A DNA stretch of 64,000 nucleotides from Nostoc sp. ATCC 43529 (lineage in GTDB: Bacteria; Cyanobacteriota; Cyanobacteriia; Cyanobacteriales; Nostocaceae): NCBI GenBank assembly GCA_003326205.1, contig LWTK01000052.1, positions 31,037 to 95,036 on the forward strand, read 5' to 3'. The notes under the pieces are model-generated. The model saw only the letters and a list, made by a program, of their open reading frames with translations, was not told the DNA's origin and did no database searches. This document shows, piece by piece, positions 35,113-44,549 of the stretch. Position numbers and translations under genes: made by a program. Within the stretch, counting starts at the first letter, position 1. The number at the start of each line of letters is the position of its first letter.

Positions 35113-35679
35113 CTACTTAGATGGATAGAGCCAGCCTTTAAACAGGCGTGTCACTTGGGGCATGACCACCCAAGTCATCAACGGCATCATGATACTAATG
35201 TTCACCAAGTTAGCTAGCCAAAAAGGTAGCACACTGGTAATTGGTCTGAGCAAACCAGGCATGAAAGAAATTACTGGATAAAGACCCACTGCACTGACAA
35301 TTGCAGTTTTCCATTTTGGTGGTGGTGGCGCAATAGGTATTTCGGGTAAGGCAAACCAAGCTTCAAGGCAGTTGACACGCATAACTCTAGGGCGATCTAT
35401 AGTCAAAGCCTCAGCTCGCGCAATCCAACCTTGACAGATCGGAGATTCTTCCCACTCTCGCAAGTGTTCAGGGGTGTCAAATCGCAAAATTAGTTGCCAC
35501 TGACCTCGTTTTGTAGCGGGGTATAGCACATCACTTCCTATATAGCCGGGGAATGTGCTAGCTGCGAGAATTACTCCGCGTGTAGCTTCTTCAAATGCAG
35601 TTTCTAATCCTGGTTTAACTCGATGAGCGATCGCAATCACTCCAGGGGCTAAATTGATGGGTTGTTTAATTTGTTCCAT
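35113..35679 (-). CDS. Antibiotic biosynthesis monooxygenase (ABM)-domain membrane protein
   Basis: The 188-residue protein has an N-terminal ABM/dimeric alpha-beta barrel (residues about 10-100: GVIAIAHRVKPGLETAFEEATRG, then FPGYIGSDVLYP and WQLILRFDTPEHLREWEES). The C-terminal half carries two membrane spans (TAIVSAVGLYPVISFMPGLL; LVNISIMMPLMTWVVMPQV). This cyanobacterial ABM-plus-membrane form has no established substrate. It lies directly upstream of the ene-reductase on the minus strand. Confidence 0.82.
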   Translation of the reverse strand: MEQIKQPINLAPGVIAIAHRVKPGLETAFEEATRGVILAASTFPGYIGSDVLYPATKRGQWQLILRFDTPEHLREWEESPICQGWIARAEALTIDRPRVMRVNCLEAWFALPEIPIAPPPPKWKTAIVSAVGLYPVISFMPGLLRPITSVLPFWLANLVNISIMMPLMTWVVMPQVTRLFKGWLYPSK

Positions 35680-35697
35680 TGGCTCTTTTCTTAATTC

Positions 35698-37269
35698 TCA
35701 AAATGAAAAAACAGTCCGCACTGTGCCTGTGATAATCGTGCCGTTTGATTCCTGATTACCAGGGTTATTAATAACCTGTATCAAGGGTGTAATTCGGATT
35801 TGGTCGTTGAGTGGAAAATTATAAAAGCCTTCAAAATTTGTCTGAGTGGCGTTTCCCACTGCATTTTCAATGAATGGCTGGCCGATGGCCATTCCGGCGA
35901 TCGCTCCCTCAACAAATAAGTTGGGAAATGCTAACCCTACCATCCAATAGTTAGGGTTAATATCTCCTACCGTTGTGTTGGGATAAGAACCATAGCCATA
36001 TCGCCCAAATATACCCAAGCGATCGCTCAATGCTAGTTCAAAATTCACCCCTAAAGCATCAAAATCACTACCAAAGACTCTACCGCCGCTATATTGCAGA
36101 CGCACAGCCAAGGCTTTATTCGGCGCATATTCTAATTCAATAACTCCTTGATAAGGATCGCCAAATAAGCCTCCATCTGCTCCACCACCACCGACAGGAA
36201 ATAGTCGAATATCTTCAGGTCTACCACCTCCAAAAACTTGGGCATTTTCTGGCAAGGTATTTTCTGCATCTCCAGCAATGTATACTCCTCGTAAATGTAA
36301 AGCGCCTCTACCTGGATTCCAAGCAATAACAGCACCGGCGCCTCTGGCTCTAGGAAATAGGATGAAGTTATTGACTAAAGCTTGGGTAGAAAAATCTAAA
36401 AAACTGACGCTAGCATAACGATTTTTGTCTACAAAATCAGGAGCTGTAATTGATGGGCCGAGGGTTACACTCACATCATCAAATAAAGGAAAAGTGTAAT
36501 AAAGGCGAGCAATACTCAATTCTCCATTTCGACCGGGAATTGAGAATTCTAAAGTACTACCTAAGTTGGGTTCAAGGAAGCCTGCTGCATTATCATCAGC
36601 ACCGTCACTACCAGTCACCAATCTAACTTGCAGTAAATCCTTACCTGTAAAACTAGTGTTCAGGTTGAGGGTAACTCTGTAAATTAAAGTCGCATTTGGG
36701 TCGTTTTCAGTAATCTGAGCGCCTCTAGGAGCAATAATGCGATCGCTATCAAATCCCCCTGCATTCATGGCCAAGATGACTTGACCTGCTAGTTTTGTTG
36801 TTGTAGAAAACTGATTTGCCTCTAGTTCGCTGGAGCGAGTTTCTAACTGATTTACTTGCTCTGGTAACTTAGTTAATTCTGCTTTAAATTCTGCTTGAAG
36901 TCGCTGCAATACTGCTAAGTCTTCTTGGGAAATCAGATTTGCTTTTCCCTCGGCAATAAGTATATTAATTTGCTCTAAAACTGCATTTAATCCTGCCGCA
37001 AATTCATATCGGCTAATTGCTTGATTGCCTCGATATGTACCATCTGGATAACCCGAAATAACACCGTATTGTTCAACGAGCGATCGCAGTGCTTGAAATG
37101 CCCAATCTGTTGGTTGCACATCCAAGAATTGACTAACAGAAGTGATTTGAGATGTTTCTATTTTTAACTGACTGGAGAGCGTTTCCTTTGAAGGCAGCGC
37201 ATTTGAAATCATCGGACTAGCAATAATGGACATACTGCTGATAAGTAGCAGCGTCATGAGTTTGAGCAT
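35698..37269 (-). CDS. Iron-uptake-type porin (SLH-OprB family)
   Basis: I start at the ATG ending at 37,269, which gives a signal peptide MLKLMTLLLISSMSIIASPM ending near SNALP; the frame reaches a TTG at 37,314. The mature protein has an SLH domain (FLDVQPTDWAFQALRSLVEQ, GYPDGTYRGNQAISRYEFAAGL), a coiled coil (about residues 95-155) and a beta-barrel ending in aromatic TVFSF, the outer-membrane insertion signal. Cyanobacterial porins of this type mediate inorganic ion passage, including iron. 523 residues is normal. It is 18 bp from the ABM gene. Confidence 0.9.
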   Translation of the reverse strand: MLKLMTLLLISSMSIIASPMISNALPSKETLSSQLKIETSQITSVSQFLDVQPTDWAFQALRSLVEQYGVISGYPDGTYRGNQAISRYEFAAGLNAVLEQINILIAEGKANLISQEDLAVLQRLQAEFKAELTKLPEQVNQLETRSSELEANQFSTTTKLAGQVILAMNAGGFDSDRIIAPRGAQITENDPNATLIYRVTLNLNTSFTGKDLLQVRLVTGSDGADDNAAGFLEPNLGSTLEFSIPGRNGELSIARLYYTFPLFDDVSVTLGPSITAPDFVDKNRYASVSFLDFSTQALVNNFILFPRARGAGAVIAWNPGRGALHLRGVYIAGDAENTLPENAQVFGGGRPEDIRLFPVGGGGADGGLFGDPYQGVIELEYAPNKALAVRLQYSGGRVFGSDFDALGVNFELALSDRLGIFGRYGYGSYPNTTVGDINPNYWMVGLAFPNLFVEGAIAGMAIGQPFIENAVGNATQTNFEGFYNFPLNDQIRITPLIQVINNPGNQESNGTIITGTVRTVFSF

Positions 37270-37389
37270 TGCAGAATTGAAAAAGATAAACCGTTGAACT
37301 AGAAGTATTATCAATTACGAATTATTCCACTTAAAGTTATTGACTGTTGACTGCGAACTCTCAACGGTCAATTTTTTATTTGGAAGTTT

Positions 37390-39066
37390 CTAATTTGATG
37401 GAGTTTGATAAACTCGATTTAAAACTTGGGATATTGCTTTTTCACTATCCGAGTTTACTAAGCTTAAATTTGTGGGGGATTGGCTAATAAATTGAGCATA
37501 GGAAGCAGTTATATAAGGCTTGTATTCTTGGCGATCACTAAGATGAGTTTGGAAAAAAGCTACTCCCAAACTCTTCATATAAGAATAGACGCTTTTTCTA
37601 TCAGGCCCCAGCAATCCTTGTGGTACAGGGATAACTGTTTCGCTGCTTGGTAAGTCTGATTGTACAGAAAAGTGAGTGGCATTTTCAATGAGTGCTAAGT
37701 ATTTATCTTTGCTGGGTAATTGAGAAAAAGGTTGAATTTGTTCGGGAACTGCGGGAGTAAATATATCTTGGCTACCAGCTACCATCATTACAGGGATTGT
37801 TATTTTACTGAGTCCTTGTTTTCCAAACAAAACACTATTTAAAGGATTCATCAGCATAATTGCTTTGATGCGATCATCTTGGATCAAATAGTTATTAGGG
37901 TTGAGGTCGTTGGCGCGACATTGTAAAAATGTAGAAATATTTAAAGAACGATTCGGATTACATTCTTGGCGAATTTTTGCAAAATTAAAACTTCCTCCAG
38001 CCAATGCTAAAGCTGTATAACCGCCGAGTGAATGTCCTATTAAACCAACTTGTTGCACGTTTAATTTATTTTTAAATCTTGAATCAGTTTCGTTCAGACG
38101 TTGCAGTTCATCTAAAACATACTTGACATCTAAAGGACGGTCAATTAATTCTGTGGGTTGGGGAGGACTAGCGATTCCTGTTAAAAATTTTTGAAATTGT
38201 TTAGAGTTAGCAACAGGATGATCGAGAGCAGCGACGGCAAAACCGTATGATGCTAAGTGTTCAGCTATATATACAAAACTACTGCGGTCTTCTGCTAAAC
38301 CGTGGGAAATCACAATTACGTGGTAAGGTTCTGGTGCGATCGCTGATTTGGATTGTGGTAAGTAAACATCAATATCATATTTCCGTTCTAAAACAGTTTT
38401 GGACTTTCCATCACGAGAGCGATCGTGTAAGGTTAAGGTAATTTTTGTAGAATTAAATTCACCACGTTGACGAATATCTGGTTTTTGAGCAAAATCTATC
38501 GGTGAAACATTGGCAGTTTCTTGAGTTGCTATTTTTTGGATTTCAGAAACAACTATATCTCTTTTTTGTAACAGTTGAGATAGTTGCCCTATTGTCTGTA
38601 TACTTTCTGAAAAATTGAGGCGAATACTAGGACTAGAATATTTTTTAATAATATTAATCACACTCAATCCCTCAGGACTGGCAGCAGACAATATTAAAGC
38701 AGAACGCAGAGCGTAAAAACCATTGATTCTATTTTGTGTTTGCAGTAATTCTCCTAAGCGTTGCAGCATTTTTTCGCCAATGGGAGAATAAGTAAATTGG
38801 GAGATAACAATAGGAGAAATTTGAAATTTAGTTCTCAAAAATTCTCGCATCTGAGCTAATTGTTCTGGCTTAGTACGATTGGCATAAAAAGCAAAGTCTT
38901 TAGTAATTTTTCCTTCGTTAGCAAATACTTCTAAATCTTGTGTGGCAATCTCAAAGTCACCAAAAGGCGGATAATTAAATTGAATGCGGTCTGCTCCTAA
39001 TGTAGGGGTAGTAATGGTAATACTGGAGGTAATGCCAAAAAAGTAACAAAGAGTTTTTTTCCACAT
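37390..39066 (-). CDS. Secreted alpha/beta hydrolase with DUF1400 N-terminal domain
   Basis: The 558-residue protein has a signal-like start (MWKKTLCYFFGITSSITIT) and a DUF1400-type N-terminal part (IQFNYPPFGDFEIATQDLEVFANEG). The hydrolase domain follows: HVIVISHGLAEDRSSFVYIAEHLASYG (oxyanion region), nucleophile elbow GHSLGGY, acid GSQDIFTP and base ATHFS. It resembles PAF-acetylhydrolase-like lipases/esterases. Its N-terminal codons overlap the 3' end of the truncated SDR frame, showing that a deletion joined the two loci. Confidence 0.88.
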   Translation of the reverse strand: MWKKTLCYFFGITSSITITTPTLGADRIQFNYPPFGDFEIATQDLEVFANEGKITKDFAFYANRTKPEQLAQMREFLRTKFQISPIVISQFTYSPIGEKMLQRLGELLQTQNRINGFYALRSALILSAASPEGLSVINIIKKYSSPSIRLNFSESIQTIGQLSQLLQKRDIVVSEIQKIATQETANVSPIDFAQKPDIRQRGEFNSTKITLTLHDRSRDGKSKTVLERKYDIDVYLPQSKSAIAPEPYHVIVISHGLAEDRSSFVYIAEHLASYGFAVAALDHPVANSKQFQKFLTGIASPPQPTELIDRPLDVKYVLDELQRLNETDSRFKNKLNVQQVGLIGHSLGGYTALALAGGSFNFAKIRQECNPNRSLNISTFLQCRANDLNPNNYLIQDDRIKAIMLMNPLNSVLFGKQGLSKITIPVMMVAGSQDIFTPAVPEQIQPFSQLPSKDKYLALIENATHFSVQSDLPSSETVIPVPQGLLGPDRKSVYSYMKSLGVAFFQTHLSDRQEYKPYITASYAQFISQSPTNLSLVNSDSEKAISQVLNRVYQTPSN

Positions 39067-39548
39067 AAGAAATTGATGGACTGGAATTTATGAAGTTGTA
39101 GATATAGGAGGGAATAGGCAAAGAAAGCTGGAGTCATGAAGATTCCAGCATTATTGAAAGCGATATCAATTCGACCATACTTCTGAACGCAGCTTTGAAT
39201 CAAAGCTTTAACATCCTCTTCTTTTCTGACATCGGCTCGCATATACGTGCCTTCACCACGGAAGTCTTTGATTTTCTTCTCAACTTGTTTGCCCAAATTT
39301 TCGCGTCGTCCGCAGAAGAAAACTTTTGCTCTTTCTCGCGCGAAAGCATAAGCCGTTGCTTCTCCAATTCCTGACGTTGCGCCTGTTATCAGCACAACTT
39401 TGCTTGCGAATTTACCATTGCGATCGATAGTGGCTTTAGGTTCTAGGGGTTTTTGAGTATTCGCTTGGACACGTTTGCCTAATAATGTCGCAGTAATTCC
39501 AGTAGCAGAGACACCACTAATAAGTATTCGTCGCCGAGAAACTCCCAT
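38997..39548 (-). pseudogene. 3'-truncated short-chain dehydrogenase gene with Tat-like leader
   Basis: The frame starts with a Tat-like leader (MGVSRRRILISGVSATGITA) and has the Rossmann motif TGATSGIGEAT, an ADVRKEEDVKAL stretch and NNAGI. After that (about residue 148, position near 39,105) homology ends and the frame runs into the upstream and start region of the hydrolase gene. The catalytic Ser and Tyr-x-x-x-Lys are absent, so it cannot be an active SDR. I read it as a gene cut by a deletion. Confidence 0.8.
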
Positions 39549-39633
39549 AGTTGGCTTTTTATTTGTGTGGTTTGTATGTGACGGGTATTGCTGATTGGGA
39601 TAAGCGATCGCTAGGATAAATCAACTGTTGAAA

Positions 39634-40350
39634 TTATGCCGACTGATGAGCCGGTGTGATTAACAGACGACCGATATTTACATTACTTGGTTGTTCTAGT
39701 ATGAAACGAATGCCTCTAGCAATATCAAAAGCAACAAGCGGCTGTTCAATTGCTACCATTTGCTTTTGTTCATCAGTCCAAGTCTGATACAAGTTTGTTG
39801 CCACTTTTCCTGGTTCAATACAGCCTACACCAACTCCACTGCCTGCTAATTCTAAGCGTAGGCAATCGGTGAAAGATTCAATGGCATGTTTTGTACCGCA
39901 GTAAGCCGCCATAGTGGGATAGTTGGTTGTCCCTGAAATACTAGAAAGATTGATAATAAATCCATTATTTTGTTGTTGAAAATGCTTTGCAAAAAAATAT
40001 GCCAAGCGAAATGCAGCTTCTACATTAATACGAACCATTTGACAAATTTCTTCGATGTCAATAGTTTCTACAGTACCAACAACCATGACGCCAGCATTAT
40101 TTATCAGCGCATCTACCCGACCAAAGGAATTAAGTGCCGTCTCTAATAAGTTTTTGGGTAACTCCGGATCTGTGACTTCGCTGGCAACAAAGGTAGCATT
40201 GGTGAGTTTGCTAGTAAGTTGCTGAAGTTTCTCTTTATTTCTGGCAGTAATCACAAGGCTCATACCTGCCGCATCTAATTCGTAAGCCGTTGCTTCGCCA
40301 ATGCCACTGCTAGCGCCTGTGATGATAGCAACTTTATTTTTTAAGTCCAT
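39634..40350 (-). CDS. Short-chain dehydrogenase/reductase
   Basis: I start at the ATG ending at 40,350 (MDLKNKVAIITG), giving 238 residues; an in-frame extension to 40,383 adds 11 residues of no family match. It has TGASSGIGEAT, NNAGVMVVG, LSSISG and YCGTK (Tyr-x-x-x-Lys), so the classical SDR active site is complete. It likely oxidises or reduces a small alcohol/carbonyl with NADP(H). The neighbouring truncated SDR and reductase fragment suggest a region undergoing loss. Confidence 0.9.
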   Translation of the reverse strand: MDLKNKVAIITGASSGIGEATAYELDAAGMSLVITARNKEKLQQLTSKLTNATFVASEVTDPELPKNLLETALNSFGRVDALINNAGVMVVGTVETIDIEEICQMVRINVEAAFRLAYFFAKHFQQQNNGFIINLSSISGTTNYPTMAAYCGTKHAIESFTDCLRLELAGSGVGVGCIEPGKVATNLYQTWTDEQKQMVAIEQPLVAFDIARGIRFILEQPSNVNIGRLLITPAHQSA

Positions 40351-40472
40351 ATGTTTGTTGATTGTAGGATGAATTATTAACAAAGCTTAAAAGCGAACAG
40401 GGAACGGCCAATAGGCAACCGGGAATCCCGATAATTCAAATTAGGCGATCGCCACATTTTTTGGAACTTGAG

Positions 40473-40595
40473 TCATTCTGAAACTAGCTTACTCTCATCT
40501 CTGGAGTAGGAAAAAATAACTTGCTGTCCGGCTTTCGCCCAAATCTTACCTAAACCTACGCCCATGTTTATTGAGCCAAGAATGCCAATTTTCAT
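40473..40595 (-). pseudogene. N-terminal fragment of an F420-dependent-type NADP oxidoreductase
   Basis: A 40-codon frame reads MKIGILGSINMGVGLGKIWA followed by KAGQQVIFSYSRDESKLVSE. This is the start of the 'NADP oxidoreductase, coenzyme F420-dependent' Rossmann family (typically MKIGILGSGNMG...GHEVxxSYSRD), with Ile in place of a conserved loop Gly. A stop ends it after the second strand; normal members have about 200 residues. The rest of the gene is gone. Confidence 0.75.
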
Positions 40596-40611
40596 TGCTT
40601 TTGTGAATAAA

Positions 40612-41172
40612 TTACAGTGTTTGATCGCAGCGCTTTTCTGCTTTGAGAAGTGCTTCTAAAAGACTCTCAAAATCACATTGATTTTCATAGCGGAAGTTAT
40701 TGATGAAAAATGCAGGTGTATTCTTGACACCACTACGTATACCACTCTGAAAGTTTTCAGCCACACGCTCAGCATAGATGTGATTTGTCATATCGCGCAG
40801 GAATTGGGGGACGTTGAGTCCCAATTGATGGGCGTACTCTACTAGATAACCGTTATTTAGTAAATTTTGACACTTAAATAGGGTATCGTGCATTTGCCAA
40901 AATTTCCCCTGTTCGGCAGCTACTTCCGCTGCTTCCGCTGCTTTTTGTGATTGGGGATAGATTTGCGGCTGGGGAAAATGGCGAAATGCAAAGTATAGTT
41001 TGTCGCCAATTCTGTCTTGAATTTGTTGGATAATTTTGTGAGCTTCATTACTATAAGGGCATTGATAATTGCCATACTCAACTAGCACTATAGGTGCATC
41101 CATCAATCCTTGAGTGTGATCGTGTTGTGAAATTGGTGCGATCAATCTGTTGTTATTATTTGTTTGATTCAT
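40612..41172 (-). CDS. DsbA-like thioredoxin-fold protein with CPYS site
   Basis: The 186-residue DsbA-family protein has no signal peptide. The active site, VEYGNYQCPYS, has Cys38 and Ser41 rather than CxxC, and the cis-Pro loop is KNTPAFFINN. A CxxS enzyme cannot cycle a disulfide by itself; it would act as a monothiol or mixed-disulfide partner (for example glutathione-linked). It lies 16 bp downstream of nothing but the reductase fragment, as an isolated gene. Function is inferred from fold only. Confidence 0.85.
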   Translation of the reverse strand: MNQTNNNNRLIAPISQHDHTQGLMDAPIVLVEYGNYQCPYSNEAHKIIQQIQDRIGDKLYFAFRHFPQPQIYPQSQKAAEAAEVAAEQGKFWQMHDTLFKCQNLLNNGYLVEYAHQLGLNVPQFLRDMTNHIYAERVAENFQSGIRSGVKNTPAFFINNFRYENQCDFESLLEALLKAEKRCDQTL

Positions 41173-41513
41173 GGAAAACCTTTGTGGAGGAAAATCAGAA
41201 TGCTCTAAAGGCTGTGAAAGTCTTGTGACAAATCCTCCCGATTGATATGTCTGCGCTAAAGCTTTTATTTTGCACTTACAAGATATGAGTTTACTCTATA
41301 AAATTAGCCAAACTTTGTCCCTATCCCAAAGTTTAAGTTTTTAGCAGATGTGAAGGTCAGTATTTACTTAACCCCAAGATGAGGAAATTACCTTAACTTA
41401 TGGCTAGGGTAATTATCAGTGCTGAGTGGAGGAATCTCATCTCATGTCCTGATTAAAACTCTGCGTTCCTTTGCGCGAACCTCTGTGCTACTTTGCGTTT
41501 AAAAATCAAATTT
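41173..41513. other. Intergenic region, no gene seen
   Basis: This 341 bp gap lies between the DsbA-like gene and the response-regulator gene, both on the minus strand. CTCTGCGTTCCTTTGCGC-type filler repeat lies just after the response regulator (about 41,460-41,500). I see no further feature. Confidence 0.5.
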
Positions 41514-42146
41514 TCATTCAAGACTGATAATTCCGCGCTTTAAGGCTGTAATCACTGCCTGAATGCGATCGCTAACTCCCAATTTACTCAAAATATTATT
41601 GACGTGATACTTCACAGTACCCTCTGATATCTGCAAAACAGCACCAATTTCTTGGTTAGTCTTTCCGGTAGCCATGAGGCGGATTACTTCTAGTTCTCGT
41701 GGGCTTAGTTGCAGTATACCCACCCGTTCTGCTAGTTTGGCTCCCACTGAAGCAGGAATGTACTTCTGTCCTGCGTTCACAACGCGAATGGCTGCCAGTA
41801 GTTCATCTGGTTCAGCATCTTTGAGCAAATAACCTTTTGCCCCAGCTTTAAGTCCGCGATAGATGTCTTCGTCACCGTCGTAAGTAGTCAGGACAATAAT
41901 TCGGCAGTTTTCAAACTCGCTACAGATGGCGGTAATGGCTGCAACTCCATCCATTTCTGGCATCCGTAAATCCATGAGTGTGACATTAGGTTGATGTTGA
42001 CGAAATGCTGTAACTGCCTCACGCCCATTACAAACCTGTCCCACAACTGCCATGTCTGGTTCGCGATCAATCATTGCGGCTAAACCCTGGCGAACAACGG
42101 GATGATCGTCAACAATCAAGATGCGGATTGGGTTTTGCGAGGCCAT
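41514..42146 (-). CDS. NarL/FixJ-family response regulator
   Basis: The 210-residue protein has a receiver domain (RILIVDDHPVVRQGL; phosphoacceptor Asp59 in LMDLRMPEMDG; Lys in LLKDAEP) and a LuxR-type HTH (LSPRELEVIRLMATGKTNQEIGAVLQISEGTVKYHVNNILSKL). The multi-GAF histidine kinase at 44,973-48,038, of the HisKA_3 type that signals to NarL regulators, is probably its partner. Between them sit an unrelated vWA gene and an IS-like remnant. Confidence 0.92.
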   Translation of the reverse strand: MASQNPIRILIVDDHPVVRQGLAAMIDREPDMAVVGQVCNGREAVTAFRQHQPNVTLMDLRMPEMDGVAAITAICSEFENCRIIVLTTYDGDEDIYRGLKAGAKGYLLKDAEPDELLAAIRVVNAGQKYIPASVGAKLAERVGILQLSPRELEVIRLMATGKTNQEIGAVLQISEGTVKYHVNNILSKLGVSDRIQAVITALKRGIISLE

Positions 42147-42895
42147 ATCAATTTTGGATTTGAAATTTGAGATTTTGGATTAATATGCTCACTATAATTA
42201 AAATAAAAATTCATATATAGCAGTCCTAAATCATTTTTGAAAATTATATATCTCTTTCTTCTTTCTTACCTTAACAATTATTTTTTATATCTCTTAAAAA
42301 ATAAAAATAACATGCTGAACTTGAATCTTGTTCAAAGCCTCGCTTTCTCAGCAAAGCCAAAAAATTTTGTTTAGAATCAAACAGGGATAAACAAGGTTTT
42401 TAATATTATCCGATGAAAGTAAAAACGATAATTACTTGTCCGCTTTGGACTTGAGTCCACAAAAATTTATCTTTATTATTGCCTTAATTTCTAGTTATGT
42501 AAAGTTTTGTAACCATAAAGCAAATTGATATCTACCAACAGGTATATAATCAAACGCAGAGTAAACAAGCTCATCAATATAACTCTTCCTGTAGCAAGAG
42601 TTTGAGTAACTTCTGTTCCTTAATTTATTGTTAACGCTCTCTTTTCACTTTTAAGGATTGCAGGGCTTTAGTTTGAGCTTTTTGTCTATAAATGTGAGTT
42701 TTTGTTAAACAATAAAGCCTCAAATTTTGATGAAATAAAAGTCTCAGAATTTGGCTGTTAATTATGTTTTGGTGAAAGTGACAAAACAGGATTAAGAATT
42801 ACCGAATAAAACCAAGGACTCTAATTGAGATCGCACCTTTGGGAATTGTGCCTTTTGAAGGCAAAACTTTTTATTCAAAGGAGTTGTTCAAGTTA
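42147..42895. other. Long AT-rich leader/intergenic region with a MITE C end
   Basis: These 749 bp separate the divergent response-regulator and vWA genes and contain no gene. The solo end of element C lies at 42,216-42,269. Around 42,655-42,735 GGGCTTTAGTTTGAGC and AATAAAGCCTCAAA form a loose inverted pair, perhaps a leader structure. An AAAGGAG lies 12 nt before the vWA start. Confidence 0.5.
42216..42269. repeat. Solo end of MITE-like element C
   Basis: TATAGCAGTCCTAAATCATT followed by TTTGAAAATTATATATCTCT and CTTTCTTCTTTCTTAC is nearly identical, in reverse complement, to the right 54 bp of the element at 33,336-33,514. The other end is not found nearby. It is a truncated copy. Confidence 0.7.
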
Positions 42896-44455
42896 ATGAG
42901 TATTCCGATTCAGGTTTCACCTGCAACGAACGATCTAACTCTATCCATAGATGAAACGTTCGGCGAAGTGGTGAAAGTCACTATCCCGAAATCTGGGGTA
43001 GTCCCCAAAGTGGATGCGTATTTTCTCGCGGACACGACCAGTAGCATGAAGACGGCGATCGACGCCGTGAAAAATGGGATCTCGGATGTCCTAACCCAAA
43101 TCGGAGAGCTAGGTGCCGATGTCTGGTTCGGGGTTGGCGAATACAAAGACTTTCCGGCTCCGGTTACTGGGGAACATCCCTACGCCTTCGCGCACCAGCA
43201 TAGCTTGAGTGCCGACACCGCTGCGATCCAAGAAAAAGTAACTAGCTGGACGACTACTTCTGGTAAGGACGTTCCAGAGGCTCAGTTCTACGCTCTCGAT
43301 CGCATTGCCGAACCACCAGGTGGTCAGATCGGTTGGCGTGCAGATTCCAAGCGGATCATCGTCTGGTTTGGTGACGCCGCTGGTCACGACGCAGTATGCC
43401 AGCAAATCTCCAACTTATCCTACGACATCACCGAGGCATCGGTTACCGCGAAGCTAGTTGCAGAGAAGATCAAGGTGCTGGCTCTGAGCTTGAGAAGCTC
43501 CGGCGCTCCCGCGGGGCTGGACGACGATCCGAAAACGAAAGCTACTGGATATCAGTCATTCTGCGGCGATCCGGGCGGCACCGAGGGACAAGGGACAAGG
43601 ATCGCCAAGGCTACAGGTGGCAAACTTGTTCAAGGTGTCAGTGCAGATACGATTGTGGAGACGATCGCTGCTGAATTGGCAGCACAGATCACCACCATCG
43701 GGAACGTCAGTCTGGTAGCCAGCGGTGACACGGCACAGTTTGTCCAAGCGATCGCACCAGTCGCCGGTCATGGTTCCCTCAGCAGAGACCAAGACCATGA
43801 AATTAGCTTTGACGTTTCCTGGATTGGCACCGTACCAGCCACCTACGAGGATCGGGTCTTCAACGGCTCCCTCGATGTCGTTGCCGATGGAGAAGTCATT
43901 GGCGGCAAAACCGTCAAAATTACAGTACCACTCGATGAGGAAATTCCAATGCCACGCCCAGATGATGTTTCCGGTTCCTGGATGTTCATTCACCAAGTGA
44001 CTGGTACTTACATGCAAGCCATAGGTTACGATCCTGATGTCAACGATTATGTCCATACGTGGAACCTCGATCCTCCCAATACTAGAGCAGGATACCAAGG
44101 ACACCTGTGGGTTCTGGTCAAGCAGACCGACGGAAGTTACCTCATCCAAAGCTTCGATAAAAGTAGCACCTACAAGGAGCAGTTGTATCTCCAAGCGCCA
44201 GCCAAACCTGGGGCTGACGGATACCCAAGGTTGCAACGGCGCAGCGAAAGTGATTTGCAGTCCTGGGTATTGGTTCCAGTCAGTAACGATCCCGACACTT
44301 ACGCCATCCGACCAAAGTCATTCCCTGAATATGCCTTGGGTCTTTATAACAATAATTGCCAAAACTCCATAAGTGTGGTTGCCCACCGCACTTGGGGAAA
44401 ACCAACTTTCCATCACTATTGGCGACTGAGCAAGGATTACACTGAGGGTAACTAA
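42896..44455 (+). CDS. vWA-domain protein with C-terminal beta-trefoil-like domain
   Basis: I start at the ATG at 42,896 (MSIPIQVSPATNDL), preceded by AAAGGAG; a TTG at 42,839 is in frame. The 519-residue protein has a vWA domain with MIDAS D46-T48-S50 (DTTSSM) and IIVWFGDAAGHD further on. The last about 150 residues (GSWMFIHQVTGTYMQAIG, LWVLVKQTDGSYLIQS, YAIRPKSFPEYALGLYN) repeat a Trp/Gln-rich pattern typical of ricin-type beta-trefoil lectins. No signal peptide is seen. It is visibly richer in GC than its neighbours. It could be a secreted or sugar-binding adhesion protein; the role is unknown. Confidence 0.75.
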   Translation: MSIPIQVSPATNDLTLSIDETFGEVVKVTIPKSGVVPKVDAYFLADTTSSMKTAIDAVKNGISDVLTQIGELGADVWFGVGEYKDFPAPVTGEHPYAFAHQHSLSADTAAIQEKVTSWTTTSGKDVPEAQFYALDRIAEPPGGQIGWRADSKRIIVWFGDAAGHDAVCQQISNLSYDITEASVTAKLVAEKIKVLALSLRSSGAPAGLDDDPKTKATGYQSFCGDPGGTEGQGTRIAKATGGKLVQGVSADTIVETIAAELAAQITTIGNVSLVASGDTAQFVQAIAPVAGHGSLSRDQDHEISFDVSWIGTVPATYEDRVFNGSLDVVADGEVIGGKTVKITVPLDEEIPMPRPDDVSGSWMFIHQVTGTYMQAIGYDPDVNDYVHTWNLDPPNTRAGYQGHLWVLVKQTDGSYLIQSFDKSSTYKEQLYLQAPAKPGADGYPRLQRRSESDLQSWVLVPVSNDPDTYAIRPKSFPEYALGLYNNNCQNSISVVAHRTWGKPTFHHYWRLSKDYTEGN

Positions 44456-44549
44456 ATCTCAGTACAGACGGCTATCTATCGTGGCGGTACCAATGCCAAA
44501 GATAGTTGCTTAAAACTTTCTTGAACACAGATATTGTTTTGTTGCTTAA

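Noticed and set aside
43556..44236. 226-codon minus-strand frame inside the vWA/beta-trefoil gene
   Set aside because: Long only because the overlapping gene is GC-rich; no recognisable motif and a start inside coding DNA. The plus-strand gene has clear vWA motifs.
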